From Chrysomallon squamiferum (lineage: Eukaryota; Mollusca; Gastropoda; Neomphalida; Peltospiridae), in NCBI GenBank assembly GCA_012295275.1, contig CM022676.1, positions 10,236,086 through 10,300,085 of the forward strand: DNA of 64,000 nucleotides, read 5' to 3'. Made by a program: the position numbers and the translations under genes. The notes under the pieces were generated by a model that worked only from the letters and a program-made list of their open reading frames with translations, was not told the origin of the DNA and did no database searches. Below are positions 1 through 17,783 of the stretch, piece by piece (within the stretch, counting starts at the first letter, position 1; each line of letters starts with the position of its first letter).

Positions 1-3416
<3,416 letters not shown>

Positions 3417-3634
3417 CAAAATGGCGGCGACGTCTCTGTTTAATAATGATCTAAGGTCATGACAACGCAATTTTTCTCTGTCCTAAAAATATCTATATAT
3501 ATATATTTTTGTTTTTTAAAACAATATTGATCGGACAGCATTTATTGATAATTTTGTTGTTACCGTCACGGATCACCGTTTCTGGATTACAGCAACAAGA
3601 TTCTGAAATGCTTGGATGAACACGATGAAAGAGG
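3417..3634 (+). promoter_or_regulatory. Possible promoter or 5' exon with YY1-like motif
   Basis: AAAATGGCGGCG resembles the YY1 core, which often sits at transcription starts. The ATG here opens only a 13-codon frame. A strong donor, GAGG|GTAAGT, lies near 3633. If used it could splice to the acceptor at 13260 of gene A, 9.6 kb away. This is a guess from motifs alone. Confidence 0.25.
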
Positions 3635-3804
3635 GTAAGTAAACAGTTGTAATTTATTTATAATTATCAGATCGGCTGGGGGTCTCGGCAAAAATGTCTT
3701 TTCAGAGGATAATGATCCCTTGTTTTTTTAATCTTTTGTTTTTAATTTTATGTATGCAGATATGTCTTTTATTTATTTTATTATTTTCTTTTTGTTGCTG
3801 CTGC

Positions 3805-3835
<31 letters not shown>

Positions 3836-4403
3836 AATACTCTTCTTCTTCTTCTTCTTCTTCTTATTGTTATTATTGTAGTAGTAGAAGAAGAAAAGAG
3901 AGAAATGTTGTCATCTCATGAATTTTTTTTTTTTAAACATTAAATGACAAAATAATTATATAACAAATAAAACAAATACGAATGTATATATATATATATA
4001 TATATATAATAAATAGTTATTAAATGAATAATAAAAAAAGGAATGCATAAAATAATAATAATAATAACAATTAACAATTAAAAAAATGCAGTAAAATAAA
4101 TATTAAAAATCAATAAATTTAAAATTCAGGAAAAATGAATTTAAGTAAAAAAAAAAATACGGAAATAAAATCTTTTCTGCATCAGTAAACAAATAAGTAA
4201 AAAAAAATGTTTATTTTATGCTTCAATGCATAAACAAACACACAAGCAATGGTAATGAATCATGCTTCATTGGCTAAGTTAAATAGGTATAAGTCAATAG
4301 TAATCAATAAATGATAAGTGTAGAAAACACAACATCATAAAGAGATTCCATCTACTGTTTATTTGCTTACGTTGTACATTTGACAAGTTAACAACAAAAT
4401 TGA

Positions 4404-4462
<59 letters not shown>

Positions 4463-5262
4463 TATTGAAAAAAAAAAAAAAAAAAAAATTAATAATAATA
4501 ATGATGATGATGTGATGATAATTTCTAAACTGCTTTGCTTTTATTAACCATATTTCTCTCTCTCTCTCTCAGGACTAACAGTTACAACAACAGCAGCAGC
4601 AACAATAACAACAACAACAGTAATAACTTCAACAACGAAAAAACGAACAGCTTTAACAATAGTAATAACTAGTAAGAATAAAAGTAATAACATTAACAAA
4701 AACAAAAACATTTATAATAGGAATAACCCAACGACTGTAACAACCATCAGGGACAGCTTCATAGTATTTTATGACCCAGGCAAAGTTAATACTTGCATAT
4801 CCCCGCCCAAAAAAAAAAATAAAAAAAATAAAAAATAAAAAAATAAAAAATAAAAAATAAAAAATAAATGAAAAAAAATCACAAAATCCACAACAAACAC
4901 ACAATTATACAAACAAACAAACAAACAAACAAATAAATAAATAAATAAAACATTGAAAAAAAAAAACAATAAATAAAAACAACAAGAATTTTTATTAATA
5001 ATTTGTAGGGAAAAAAAACCCAAAAAGGATGAAGCTCAAAAGCGTAAAGTATATTTTAAATTGCACGGACGAGTATCATGCCAACATCATCAACATGAAT
5101 GGGATATTATTCTCTGTTAATGTGGCAGTGGATCTGATATCTCACGAATTTGATTTAATGGACTATCGCTTAAAAATATGTGACAAAACTGTTTTAAGTT
5201 TAACCGTACTGAAAACAATAAACATGGGATATGAACTAATATGAACTGTCGGCTACTGTTAC

Positions 5263-5316
<54 letters not shown>

Positions 5317-5407
5317 CATTATTATTATATTAAACAAGAATTTGAATAAAAATTGTGACCCTTAAAAGTCAGCCATATCACTGACTCCTTGCGGATGGTT
5401 AAATCGG

Positions 5408-5706
5408 TCATAGTCAAACTGCGGCCCGCGCGGGTTTCTGAGTGGCCCGTCTAATTTCACAAGTAAAATAACGTTAATTCAAATTTTATCAAATGAGTCT
5501 ATTTTGTACCTACTAATGTACTAAAATATATGTAATTTTGTTTTTCATTATAACAGTTCATGAAGTAAATGAAAATGAAAAATTTCTTAAAATAAACTCT
5601 ACGTAAAAACACAGAATCGACTAAATTAGTAACTGCGGCCCGCCTGAGGATGAGTCATGACTCATGTGGCCCACTTCTCGAAAAAAGGTTTGGACATGCC
5701 TGGCCT
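5408..5706. mobile_element. Possible hAT-like MITE relic
   Basis: The two ends hold CTGCGGCCCGC-type sequence in inverted arrangement, and the right end reads as the complement of CAGGCATGTCCAAACC, which resembles hAT termini. No clear 8-bp target duplication was found. Low certainty. Confidence 0.35.
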
Positions 5707-6836
5707 AGATGGTCCAACGATAGCGTTAGCAACAACAGCAGCAACAACAACAACAATAAGAAGAAGAAGAAAGAAAGAAAGAAAAAAAAAAAAGATAGAA
5801 AGAAAAAAAAGAAAAAAAAACCAAAAAAAAGAAGAAAAAAGAACCCAACAGCAACAAAAAACAAAAACAAAAGCAAGGTTAGTGCTCTGAAGGTCAATCT
5901 ATTTTTATTAACAAGTACCGAGTCAAAATGGCGACCTTGTTCCATTATTCGGTCGTGCCAGTACAGATTCCTGACCTCAGAGATCAGCCTTGAGGTTAAA
6001 CATGACGTCGAATCTTCAGTCAAAAGGGGTACTTAGTCACGGACTATAAAAGCGAAAGAAAAGAACAAAATTTAAAAGAAATACGCAAATGTGTTTAATA
6101 CGTTTAGAGATTATCTCCCTTTATCATCGCGTTGCTAACAACAAACAAACAAAAAAACATGAAATAGTTCAGATGTTTTTGGAATTTGATTTCGGACAAG
6201 AACCCAATGGTGCAAACAGGACAAGAAGAACAAAAAGGTTTTTGAATGCGTGCCAGTCACTCGGGTTGCTGCACTTGGAACCTAAACAAATCCTGTCAAA
6301 GATCGTAGTCGATTACGGACTTATGTCAGCGAATTTTCTAGAACTGAAACTCGTCTGCCGAGCTAGTATCGAAGGTTATTACCGAACCATGAATATTTAT
6401 TTATTAATTAATTTATTGATTTATTTATTATCACCATCGTTAGCTTCGACATCATCATTATAATGAACATATTTAATTTCTTCTTCTTCTTCTTCTTCTT
6501 CTTTTTCTTTTTCTTCTTCTTCTTCTTCTTCTTCTTCTTCTTCTTCTTTTCTTCTTCTTCTTCTTCTTCTTCTTCTTCTTCTTCTTCTTCTTCTTCTTCT
6601 TCTTCGTTACTTTCAAAGCTGCTTATTTTGATCTTCGTTTATTTGAGTCGTAATGCGACCCTGCAGCGCATGTATATACCTTCGGGTCTTGTAACTGGTG
6701 AATTTTAAGTCAAATCCTAATGCACACTTAAACGAAATTGGGAACGGGATGCTGGTACGAGTACATTTCAAAAGGAACAAATACAGTCTGCACGCGCTAG
6801 TTCTGAGCAGACCCGACTGGTTCTGTTTTGCGACGA

Positions 6837-6922
6837 TTTGCGCCGATTTTAAAATTTAGTAAAAATGTATGAAATATATGTATATTTCATACATTTTTGC
6901 TTAATTTTAAAATCGGCGCAAA
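6837..6922. repeat. 86-bp near-perfect palindrome
   Basis: Arms of about 42 bases start TTTGCGCCGATTTTAAAATT and end with the complement AATTTTAAAATCGGCGCAAA. The centre is AAATATATGTATATTT. It could form a cruciform, or be the two fused ends of a small MITE. Confidence 0.85.
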
Positions 6923-6991
6923 TTATATATAATAAGTAAATGAATAAATTAAAAAATTAAATAAATTAATTAATTTAAAAACTTCAAAATA

Positions 6992-7026
<35 letters not shown>

Positions 7027-8925
7027 ATGAGAAATACTTTAAAATAATTTATTTGTTTATTTATTTTTTATTTTTTGTAATTTTATTTTATTTTTGTTTT
7101 TTAAATTTAATTTTTTTTTGTTTTTTTTGTGCTAAAACGTAGCCTTAAACGTTGAACACAGTCAGATTTAAAATCTACATTCAGGCTCCGTCAACTTCGC
7201 CTCTCCTCAGTTCTCTTTACCTTAGTAAAAAAAAAACCTCTTACACCTGCTAAAACTCAACCTGAAGAATGTAGCAGAACTGATAACACTAACTGACTTT
7301 GTTAGGAGGAGTTGACATGAAGCATCAGTTCCTTACTATCAAATTATTAAAGAAAAAAAAAAAAAAAAAATTAGAAAGAAAGAAAGAAAAACGCGATAAA
7401 TAATTGTTGATTCTTTCTTCAACAAGCCAGCCAGGTCTTCATGTCTCCGTGTAAAACCCAGACGATTCACAGACTCTTTTTCGTCATCAGGAAATGACCT
7501 TCACCTTGGCCCGTCGTCAAGGAAGGCGTGTCCGAGGCTAAATTCAATCATGGCGACAGTAAAGTCGCATCCAGCGCCACTGTTCAGTAACACACACAAC
7601 GGCGCTATGTATACATACATTACACTGCACGCGGATTTCGGATGGAAACTCAGTTTTCAATCTTCTGCCCGACACCAATGACTGCTGATCTGTTTTTCGT
7701 GCAGGGTTATCGTTCGTTAAACATCCATTCGTTTCATTTCGTTTCGAACACAACACACTTCTCGGTGCAAACTTTATTACTGTATTAATGTAACATTTAA
7801 GACATTATTTGTCATTTTATGTACATTTAATATGAAATTAAATATTTTACATTTTGAGAGGTAAAAAAAAAAAAAAAAATAGTTATATGGTTTAATAAAA
7901 TAAAAGCAAAACATTTTTGGATGTATGAATGTATCACTGGGGGTTATATAACTAGGTTAATTTTACGTCGATTCGATTCAGTTTACGCAGTTACCATGGC
8001 AAAATCACCGGCGTAAAATAAGATATGGCTGTGTCTGCGTGCGTGGTGCGTGCGTACGTGCGTGCCTGCGGTTCTCTCTAGGTTAGCCATTAAGAAAAAA
8101 AGGATGATTGTCGATAACCTAACAAATGAACTGTTACTTACACGTTTTAAACATGTCTATAGATACCTCAGTCTTCTCAAACTGATAAAGTCGTATCGAA
8201 CAATAATGTCAACACCAGATACTGATACAATTATCTGAAAAAATCATCCATTTTGCGCGAGTTTGACAACTCCTCGTTGTAACCTTTTATCTCCCAGTTT
8301 TAAATTCTTGTCCGCGTTTTAACGTCGGCCAAAATCTGCCATCGTTGAAACAACTTAGATGTAATGATATTGTAAACACGGTTTTCGATTACCTAATGCA
8401 TAAAAAAAAAAAAAAAAAAAATCAAAAGATCAGTTTGATAATATTTACGGTGCAACCTTATCTAAAATTACCATGCACTACGTAAGTAACTATAGACATA
8501 AAATGCGGCTTGAAAAAGAAGAGAAACTAAATTAAGAAATAATAATACACATTCAAATAAAATAAAATAAAATAAAGAATTAAGAATAAAGAATAATAAT
8601 AAAAAAAATAATAATGAAATAAATAAATAAATAAATAAAACAAATATGCAAATAAACAAACAAGCAAATACTACTACTACTACTACTAATAATAATAATA
8701 ATAAATAAAAAGAATAATGTAGGTAGCGGTTTAAACACACACACACACACACACACAATCAAAAAAAATGTCTAAAATAAAATAAAATAAACAATCTGAG
8801 GTTAAAGAAAATAAGATAAAAAAAAAAAAAAATAAAGCAAGTCACAACATGGTAGTATTAAGAAAAACGTCAAACATTTCTAAAAATTAAAACAATCCCA
8901 GTACATGCACTTATAATAAACAAAA

Positions 8926-8965
<40 letters not shown>

Positions 8966-9943
8966 CAACACAAAATGATTATCCAGATTAAGCAATAGTA
9001 AATATAATAATAATAATAATAATAATAATAGCAACAACAAGTTGTGATAACAATAATGGAAGCTCTAGTCTTCAGTTTTATATTTTCTTATTCTACTTCT
9101 ACTACTCCTACTACTATTAGGAACTACTACTACTACCACCACCACCACCACCACCACCACCACTACTACTACTAATAATAATAAGAAGAATAAGATTAAG
9201 TATAAGAATTCAAAATAAAACGGGACGACAGAAGCGAGTTCGATTTCTTTTTGAACATCTTATTCTCTTTCTTCTTCTTTATTTTATTTATTTATTTTTT
9301 TCTGTTTGGATAATATCTAATGCGTAGTTTTTAAACAAACGTGCACTAAAATGACTTCGTACATTCGTTCCAATAAATATACTCTGTACGGACAGTTCAA
9401 TAATTAATATTTCTTTTTATTCTCGCCAATTCACGCGAGATTACATTAAACCAAGCAACGGAGCAGAACCAGTCGATACGATGCGGACGGTCTGAGATAT
9501 TGTATCCGGTTCTGGCGATGTCTACGTCAATCGAAATGATTTCGTCTTCGCATCGCATCCTTGAATAAAAACACTGGTGATCTAAGATCAGTTCTGCTTT
9601 TGAAACGAGAGAAGAGCTGCTGTTGATTTTAATAATTAAATAGTTGTGATAAAAAAAAAAAAAAAAAAAAATAAAATCCACAGAAAACAAGTGTCAAGGT
9701 TTTGTATGATGCTGTTTACAAGTAAACGTTTAGAGATGTATGAATAATAATACATGTTAACGACTCAACCAGCCATTAATTTAAAAGCGTAGAAAAACCT
9801 TCGCCGAAGCTTCAAGCACGATCTGCCAGGGATAGCCTTGGTTGTTGGGTGTAAGTATATTGCTTTGATGACATAGCTGGATCTGCGACGTAGAAATCTT
9901 TACAAGCCACATTTAACACGACAGAATACTTTATGTAATAAAC

Positions 9944-10187
9944 CAGGGTCGGATCTAGTGTGAAACTAATGAAACTTAAACATCAGGACCTCTTAATCCC
10001 GGATTGGCCTATGGAGTGATTTCAGTTCCCATTTCTTAAACATTTTAATCAAAATCTGCGATGTGTTTAAATTTTTTAAACCTGTCATGGGACACTTCCG
10101 TGGAAGAAGGTAAGAGTTGCTGTTTGCGAAGGGGGGATATAATCGTTCTGTCTTCAGGCCCCCCCCCGAAATGTAGATCCGCCACTG
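9944..10187. mobile_element. Possible short MITE with CAG..CGGATCTA ends
   Basis: The left end CAGGGTCGGATCTAG is nearly the complement of the right end, which reads TAGATCCGCCACTG. It is about 244 bp with no coding content. Confidence 0.45.
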
Positions 10188-10380
10188 GTCATAATTTTAC
10201 TGAAATTCCAAGAGACCTACTTTGACTGTGTAACCTTAAGCAGTAACTTTTTGGGGGCTTACAGTTAAAGTGTTAGTCTTGTATACAAATAAATGGGCTT
10301 AATAAAAAGTGAAATAAAAATTATTGTTAATTATTTTGTTGTTTTAAGCGACATAATATACATATGGAAGGAATCAGAGT

Positions 10381-10476
<96 letters not shown>

Positions 10477-10579
10477 TGGAGGAAAAGAAACGGAGAGGAA
10501 GATGAAGATACAAATGTCATATAATTATTATAATTCATAGTAGCAGGAGAAACAAGAGGAGTAGAAGTAACAGTAATAG

Positions 10580-11170
10580 TAGCAGGCGTCAGAGCAGGAT
10601 GAAGCAACTGCGGGGCCCGTAGCAAAGCATAGCATTGGCCCCTACTACTGGCTAGTTACAGAAGTAAACACCCCCCTCAACCTACGCCCACTATTAACAT
10701 AGCTTTACATACAAAATAAACACACCTTAATGTTTGAACAATCAGTCAGATGTATTGTCGAAAGAAAATAAATTTTGCCAACAGTACTGAAAACCAGTGC
10801 AAATGTCATTAAACTTTAAAGTAACTGCATGCCATCGCCCATTTTAACAGTTGCTACTCTAACATCGACCCTAAATGTCTTGCGAAACTTGCTCCTGATT
10901 TCCTTATTTGTTTGCAAACGTTTTGGGTTTTTTTCAGTGTGTTTGCGACAAAGCAACTAGTGAACTAGTTGTGGTCCACTGGTTAGTGAGGAAAGAAAAT
11001 GTCGAAACAAAACTGTTCAAAAACCTACCTCTGTACAAGACAAATACCAAAGTCTATAGTCAAAACCGAGATACCCAGCATTTTGATTTAAAGAAAGAAA
11101 GAAAGAAAAAAGGTGATCCGCAAGGCCCGTAGCATTTGCTTCATCTGCTACTGTGTTGATCCGGGACTGG
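10580..11170. repeat. Weak inverted-repeat element
   Basis: GCAGGATGAAGCAACTGC with GGGGCCCGTAGCA near the left end matches, inverted, GGCCCGTAGCATTTGCTTC with ATCTGCTACT near the right end. It is perhaps a diverged MITE; the interior is AT-rich and noncoding. Confidence 0.3.
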
Positions 11171-12224
11171 CTGTCGTGGTCGTAGTCGTAGTAAAAGTAG
11201 TAGAAGTCGTAATATTCTATTTACAAGAACACATACTGAACAAAACATTCTATGCGACGATAATTAATACTGATCTAGTCTTGTTAAAGTATAACTATAA
11301 ACCTAAAAATAAATTAAATTAATTTATAGCACTGCGAAGGAAATAACTCACGGTAATCTAAAATAAAAATCTAAGAAGAATAACTCTTTTAGCGGAGAAT
11401 ATTTGAAAACTTTCTTCGTAGAGTTACCTTCCTTGTTTAGGGGATGATTTTCAAGTATGTAAAAAAACTGGATTAAACTTCCGAAAATAAAACTGTCTAA
11501 AGAAATATACCTGAAAATGCTCTTTAAATAGTCATTTCCACTGAAAGATAAAATAAAATAAAATAAATAGTTTCGTAACTATAATTATATTACATAAAAC
11601 GAAGAGAGATAACTATGTTAAAGAAAGGAACATGAAAATGTCTTCCACAAATTTACGTTACTAATTTCTGGAAAAATAGATAAGGACTTAATAAGTAACG
11701 TAAAGTATTACGTGAAATTTGATTCTCGTCAAAATGGATTTTTTTTTTTAAAGAAGAAAACACCCCCTCCCTCCCCACACACAGACACACTCAAACAAGA
11801 CCGCCACCCCCTAACCTGTCTTATAATCTTAAACGAAGCTGTAGCCATTGGTGATGTAAGTTTCGTTCTCGAATATTCACGTTAGAATGAGAACTAAAAA
11901 CAAGGAAATGACGTGGTTTAAAGGCGTCATTCATACGTCATTCCGGAGAGACTGGTGGTAGCGATAAATATCTGGTATTAAGTCATTCAATTTCTTGGGA
12001 GGTTTTAGCTAAGGACTTGTGTTCCACTTTCTTCTAATTTTTCTTAGACAGTGACGTCTGAAAAATCATAGAAGTCGCCATGATGTGTTGCGATACGTTA
12101 ATAATTCTGACGGTACAGATTTATAAATAATTAGGTTCCTAAGCCAAGGTAAGGATTTTCCTTTGGCGAAATCCAACAAAATATAATCGTGTAGTTTTAA
12201 TGACATTAGTCACTAAGGTTAAAA

Positions 12225-12259
<35 letters not shown>

Positions 12260-12403
12260 CCATTTTCATTTTGTGAAACTTCATATTCTACAACATCATA
12301 AGATAAATTTAACCTGTACAAATGGATTTAACCAAGATACTAAAATCAGCTGCACACACTGAATCTGTTAATAACAACAACAACAACAACAACAATAATA
12401 GTA

Positions 12404-12456
<53 letters not shown>

Positions 12457-13026
12457 TTTGTCCATAAAGCAACCTGATACAAGTACAGACTAAGCGAAAA
12501 ACAATCCACTTGTTAAGTCTGCTGTCAAAAAACCCCACAAAAAAAAACATGGTTGTTGGGAACGCTCAGTTAGGACAATCGACTTTGGTTCGAATTAGGC
12601 TTAACAAGACGTGTATCACAACACATTGTTACATGATCAGTAGGAAGTATATTAATTGAAAACACTTTTCTTTCTCAAGATGTAAAATAAAACGTTAACT
12701 TTCGAATCTTTAAAACAAAATACCGACAGGGGATCAGGGGGCAGATACATGGAAATGGTGATCGGCTGCAATCACACTCAAGAACAGACATACAAATAAA
12801 TAAATAAGTAAATAAATAATCTGATATAAATAAATAAATAAATATACTGATGGAAATAACATTTAAATAAATGAATAATTTGTATGACGTCGTCGCTTCT
12901 TTCATATTATCTCGTTTTTCAATTTTATATGATGTTTTTATATTTACACTAATAACAAAACAATAAATCAAGGCACAGTACCCTTAAATCTTTGCTGACA
13001 AGGAGAAGTTTTAAAATGTGAACTTT

Positions 13027-13074
<48 letters not shown>

Positions 13075-13204
13075 TTTTTAATAATAACAAATATATTAAC
13101 TTCTTTTCTTATTTTCTTTCATTCTTTCTTCACCCTCCATGTATCTCTATTCAGGATTATTTATTTATTTATTTATTATTTTTATTATTATTATTATTAT
13201 TGTT

Positions 13205-13238
<34 letters not shown>

Positions 13239-13260
13239 TTTTTCAATTATTTTTTAACAG

Positions 13261-13408
13261 AATTAGAGATAAAAACCAGATGCGAAGTGTTGCTGACTGG
13301 GGCAAAACAACAACTGTAATACAACTATGCGTTGTTTTAATTGTATTATGTCAGTACATACACTTTTTTGTCTCATGTTGACATTTACTAGAGTCCAGGG
13401 AACAAATG
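13261..13408 (+). CDS. Gene A exon 1: 5'UTR end and signal peptide
   Basis: An acceptor (TTTTTTAACAG) ends at 13260 and the donor G|GTAAGT follows 13408. The frame that joins the next exon opens after a stop at 13294-13296. It has Mets at 13327 and 13348; the second gives a short hydrophobic signal peptide (MSVHTLFCLMLTF...) ending near VQG. The overlapping frame from 13280 hits a stop at once and cannot join exon 2. The exact start is undecided between the two Mets. The acceptor implies at least one further 5'UTR exon upstream. Confidence 0.7.
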
Positions 13409-15175
13409 GTAAGTTAATTTGTTAGTTTCAAACACTGGCAGAGAGAAGTCAGTTTAAAAACAAGAAATCAAATAATATCATCATCATCTAAGATCAAAGG
13501 AAAAAAAAATAAAAAATTAGCATTTTATCCTTTTGAAATTTGTGTGTATTTTAATATTAATAATAAGAAATGTCATGGGTTGATAAAGTCTATCTTTGCC
13601 AAAATAAATAAACAGCCTAAATATATTTTCTCCATATCTTCCAGCTGCAATTATTATTATTATTATTATTATTATTATTTTATATTTATTTTATATATAT
13701 ATTTACTTACTTTCTTACTTATGAATTTTTATTTTATTTTATTTTATTTATTTATTTTTGTTTTAATTGATACTAAAATGCAGGTCCCACATCTGTTATC
13801 TATAATACCCAAGACTAGAAATTCTTAAAATTTCTGAATACTTCAGATTTTGGAGTATAATCAGATAGAATATGTTCAAAAAAGAATTTTGAACACAGAA
13901 TTCATATAAATTTTGTATAAAGCTTGTATTTTTATATATTATTATATTAAATATAAATCTTGTACAGATAGTCTGCCAGTATTTTTACATATTATTTTAA
14001 AATAATTTTGTGCATTTTTTTTTGTTTAAATACTTAAAACTGTTAGATTAAAACTACAATATATCACACGTTAGCTTGGCTGCTCAAATATGTTTTGGAT
14101 TTCAGAATTTCAGGTAAGGGATTGGGTAACAAGAAAAAAAGTACAATTTAAAGACATCTTGAGTCCCAAATGTTTACGTGAATTCTGACTTGGTGAGGGC
14201 CTAAGTTATATAAAGTCACGAGACCCTTTTTTTTTAAATATATTTTTTTAAATTACGCCAGCTGAAGATACTAACATACACTTTTAATTATTTACAAGCC
14301 AAGTTAATAATACAGATTAGCAGGACTGTAAGACAAAGATAATGGATGACAAATGATCAGTACTAGATAACCTCAGGTGATCTGTTTAAAATTAATTACC
14401 TGTGGTATAAATGAGTATAATCTGGAATCTCACTGGGGCCACAAGCTATAGCTTGTTTAACTTGTAACTAAATTTGGCACTGTGTATTTGTGATATTATC
14501 ATTTACGTATATGCTCCAAAAAATTTAAATTGTTATAAGTAACTTCGATTATATTCAGCTCAAACTGTCAATGGAAAATCAGCTTAGGTTCAAAATGTTT
14601 AATCATAAATAAGTGATTTAGAAAACAAAAATAGGAACATTAATTTTAGTGGCTTATTTCAATAAAGGTAAGATAAAATCAGATCTAGATGCTGACACAG
14701 AAATATTGATTCGTATAACCGTTCATTTCTTCTTTTTGCAAGTAAGACCAACTGACCCGTACATCATCCTACCTTCCACTGTTTATGAAAGTCAGGAAGA
14801 AGAGTACCTGTGTAGATCAGATTTTGGAAAACCAGCTCCAGTACTGACCTGGAGATTTGGTAAAGCCCGTTTACGAGGAATACAGAGAAACTTGCAAAAT
14901 AATGACAGCACGGTGAATTCCACCAACCATCTGTTTCTGAACCTGAGACTAGATGACAGTGGAAAAGTCCTCAAGTGTGACATGCGGCATGTTTCCACCA
15001 AGAAGGTTAAAACAGCAACCAAACACGTAAAAGTAATTTGTAAGTTTAATTTTTTTTCTTTCTTTTTTTCGTGCACTCATGAACACACACACACAGCCAC
15101 ACACATCCACACACAATAAGACATACACATACACAATATATATAGTCATATTTGCAAGCATTTTGTTTTTAGACA

Positions 15176-15213
<38 letters not shown>

Positions 15214-15246
15214 GTCATATTTGCAAGTGTTTTGTTTTTAGATATT

Positions 15247-15278
<32 letters not shown>

Positions 15279-17749
15279 GTCATATTTGCAAGCATTTTGT
15301 TTTTAGACATTTGTGTGTAGGTGTTTGTGTGAGTGCAAATATATATATATACAGTGGTAGCTTGACTTATGAGTGCCCCAACTTACGAGTTTTTCAAGTT
15401 AAGATCAGTTGCTAGGTTGATTTTTTGCTTTGAGTTGCAAGCGAGCTTCAGATACTCTGCTGCTGGTTGGCACAACAAACAACACAACATCCGACCAGCA
15501 TCCCAAGCCTCAGTCATTTACTTCACATGTTTACCTTGCCATTGAAGCATCTCCGTTGTGTTGTGCTCGCATTTTGTGCAGTATTTTGCCACATTTCCAT
15601 GGATCACAAAGTGAGTGCAAAGGACAGTGCTGAGAACAAGAAGTGGATGATCTCCATTGAATTAAAGCATGAAATCACAGAAAAACATGAATGAGGAGTG
15701 AGTGTAGTCAACTTGGCTAGGCAGTACAAGCGTAGTACTTCCACGATATGTACCGTACTGAAAAGCTGAAGGAGTCAATAAAGGCTGTAACTCCAGCCAA
15801 AGGCGTTAAAATAACTTATCTGATCTCCAAGATAAATACACTTTGTAAAATCAATTTATTTCTTTACATTCTCTTTTATTTAGTTTTTCATACAATTTTT
15901 GTCATTTATAAATATATTTTTCTTATTTAAAAACATGTTACAAAGAAAAAAAGAAATGGGGTGGTTTTGGTGGGCTGGATCTGATTAAATATACAAGCAA
16001 ATTGAGCTACGAGCTCAGTCATGGAACAAATTAAACTCATAAGTCAAGGTAACACTCTATATATATGTTATGTTCATGTATGTGTATGTGTATATATATA
16101 TATATGTAGGTATCTGGTTACATTTATATATGTATATATGTGTATGTGTGTGTGTGTCTAGCTATGTTTATGTAGGTATATATGTAGGCATCTTGTTACA
16201 TTTATATATGTATGTACATGAGTGTATGTGTGCGTATCTAGACATTGTTTTGTATGTACATATATGTAGGTATCTAGTTATTTATATTCATACATATACA
16301 CACATAAACATGTGTGTATGTGTGTATGTGTTTGTGTAGGTTTCTAGTTATGTTTATGTATACATATATTTGTAGATATCAAGTTACATGTATTTCTATG
16401 GAGGTATCTAGTTTGTTTATGTATGTGTGTATATCTAGTTTTACATATGTACATGTGTGTGTATGTATGTGTGTATCTAGTTACTTTTATATGTGTATAT
16501 GTGCATGTGTGTGTATGTATATATATATTGTATCTAGTAAGTTTTTTTATATCTGTATGTGTTTGTGTGTATATATGTATCTAGTTACTTTGATATGTGT
16601 GTGTGTGTGTGTGTGTGTGTGTTTATATCTAGTTATATTTATCTCTGTATGAAGATAATAATCAAACTTTGCGTGGCATTTGTACAGAGTAAACAATTAT
16701 ATTTATTACAAGTTTCAGCTTTCATTTCTTATTTAATTCAGTTGTAATGTCACAACCGAAAATAGAATCTGCACCGTTTGTCGAAGGTGAAAATGCTTCT
16801 GTGAAATGTTCTATTGAAACAGTGGACACCAATGTCTCTCTGACTCTAAGCTTATCTGGAGTGAGGCAACTTCCTCCTTCGTCTGCCCATAAAGAAAAAA
16901 CAGCAAATGGATCCTGGTTAATAGAAATTACGTATTCGTTTGTGCCAGATCGTAGTTGGAACCATAATTATCCTTTGTTTTTCGTGTGCACTGCCCTAAA
17001 CACAATTAACAAGGAGTCACGTCACATTATAATGGTTAATGGTAGGTTAGATTTTTTATTAAGTTCAGATTGTTAATGGAGGTTATTTTTAGATTAAGTT
17101 CAGATTGTTAATGTTAAGTGAGATAGAGCTAAAATTGTTAATGTAAATTAAATTTAGAATAAGTTAAAATTGTTGACGTAAATTAAATTTAGAATAAGTT
17201 AAAATTGTTAACGTAAATTAAATTTAGAATAAGTTCGAATAGTTAACTGTAAGTTAAATTTAGATTAACTTTTATTTGTTAATGGTAGGACAGATTTAGA
17301 TTAAGATCAATTTGTTAATGATAATTAAAATTTAGATTAAATTTAAATTGTTAATGGTAAGTTAAATTAAAATTAAGATCAGATTGTTAATGGTAAGACA
17401 AATTTGGATTAAGTTCTAATTCTTAATTGTAAGTTAGATTAAAATTAAGTTCAAATTGTTCAGGTTAAGTGAGACTCAATTCAAACTGTTGATGATATGT
17501 CAGAAAATATTCAAATTGTTAAAAGTAAGTGATTTTGGATAAAATTAGAAATATTAATTTTATTCAGTTTAGATTAAATTCATCTGTTTGTTGTTAATGG
17601 TAAGGTCAATTAGCAGATATGTTCAAATATGTTCAGATATACTTTCTTGTAAGTAATTTCAGGACTGAATGGTTAAAAAAAAAATTCTCCAGTAAAACAT
17701 ATCTTAGAAATATGAAGAACATATTTTATTATTAATAAAGACTGCAAAA

Positions 17750-17783
<34 letters not shown>

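Larger units (their letters stand above)
3635..13260. repeat. Noncoding upstream region rich in simple repeats
   Basis: It has GTT/CTT runs 3797-3863, poly-A/TA 4406-4490, A-rich 4800-4960, TTA 5262-5326, purine tract 5745-5870, CTT run 6478-6606, AAAT 6990-7028, CA 8930-8963, ACT/ACC 9100-9180, GT then GA 10381-10473 and AAC/AAT 12373-12456. MITE-like relics and the palindrome are listed separately. Part may be the 5' intron of gene A. Confidence 0.75.

Noticed and set aside
6089-6463. 124-codon plus-strand frame
   Set aside because: No recognisable motif; its end is TTTAT repeat, and neither splice nor promoter context supports it.
12309-12550. Poly-Leu, poly-Tyr, poly-Asn or poly-Cys frames over TTA/AAT arrays (also 13018-13257, 25237-25440, 43350-43992, 48970-49221, 51709-51930)
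   Set aside because: Low-complexity triplet arrays. Stop-free frames are expected by chance.
13280-13381. 34-codon frame starting at the first ATG of the gene A start exon
   Set aside because: It ends in a stop before the donor and cannot join exon 2 in phase.
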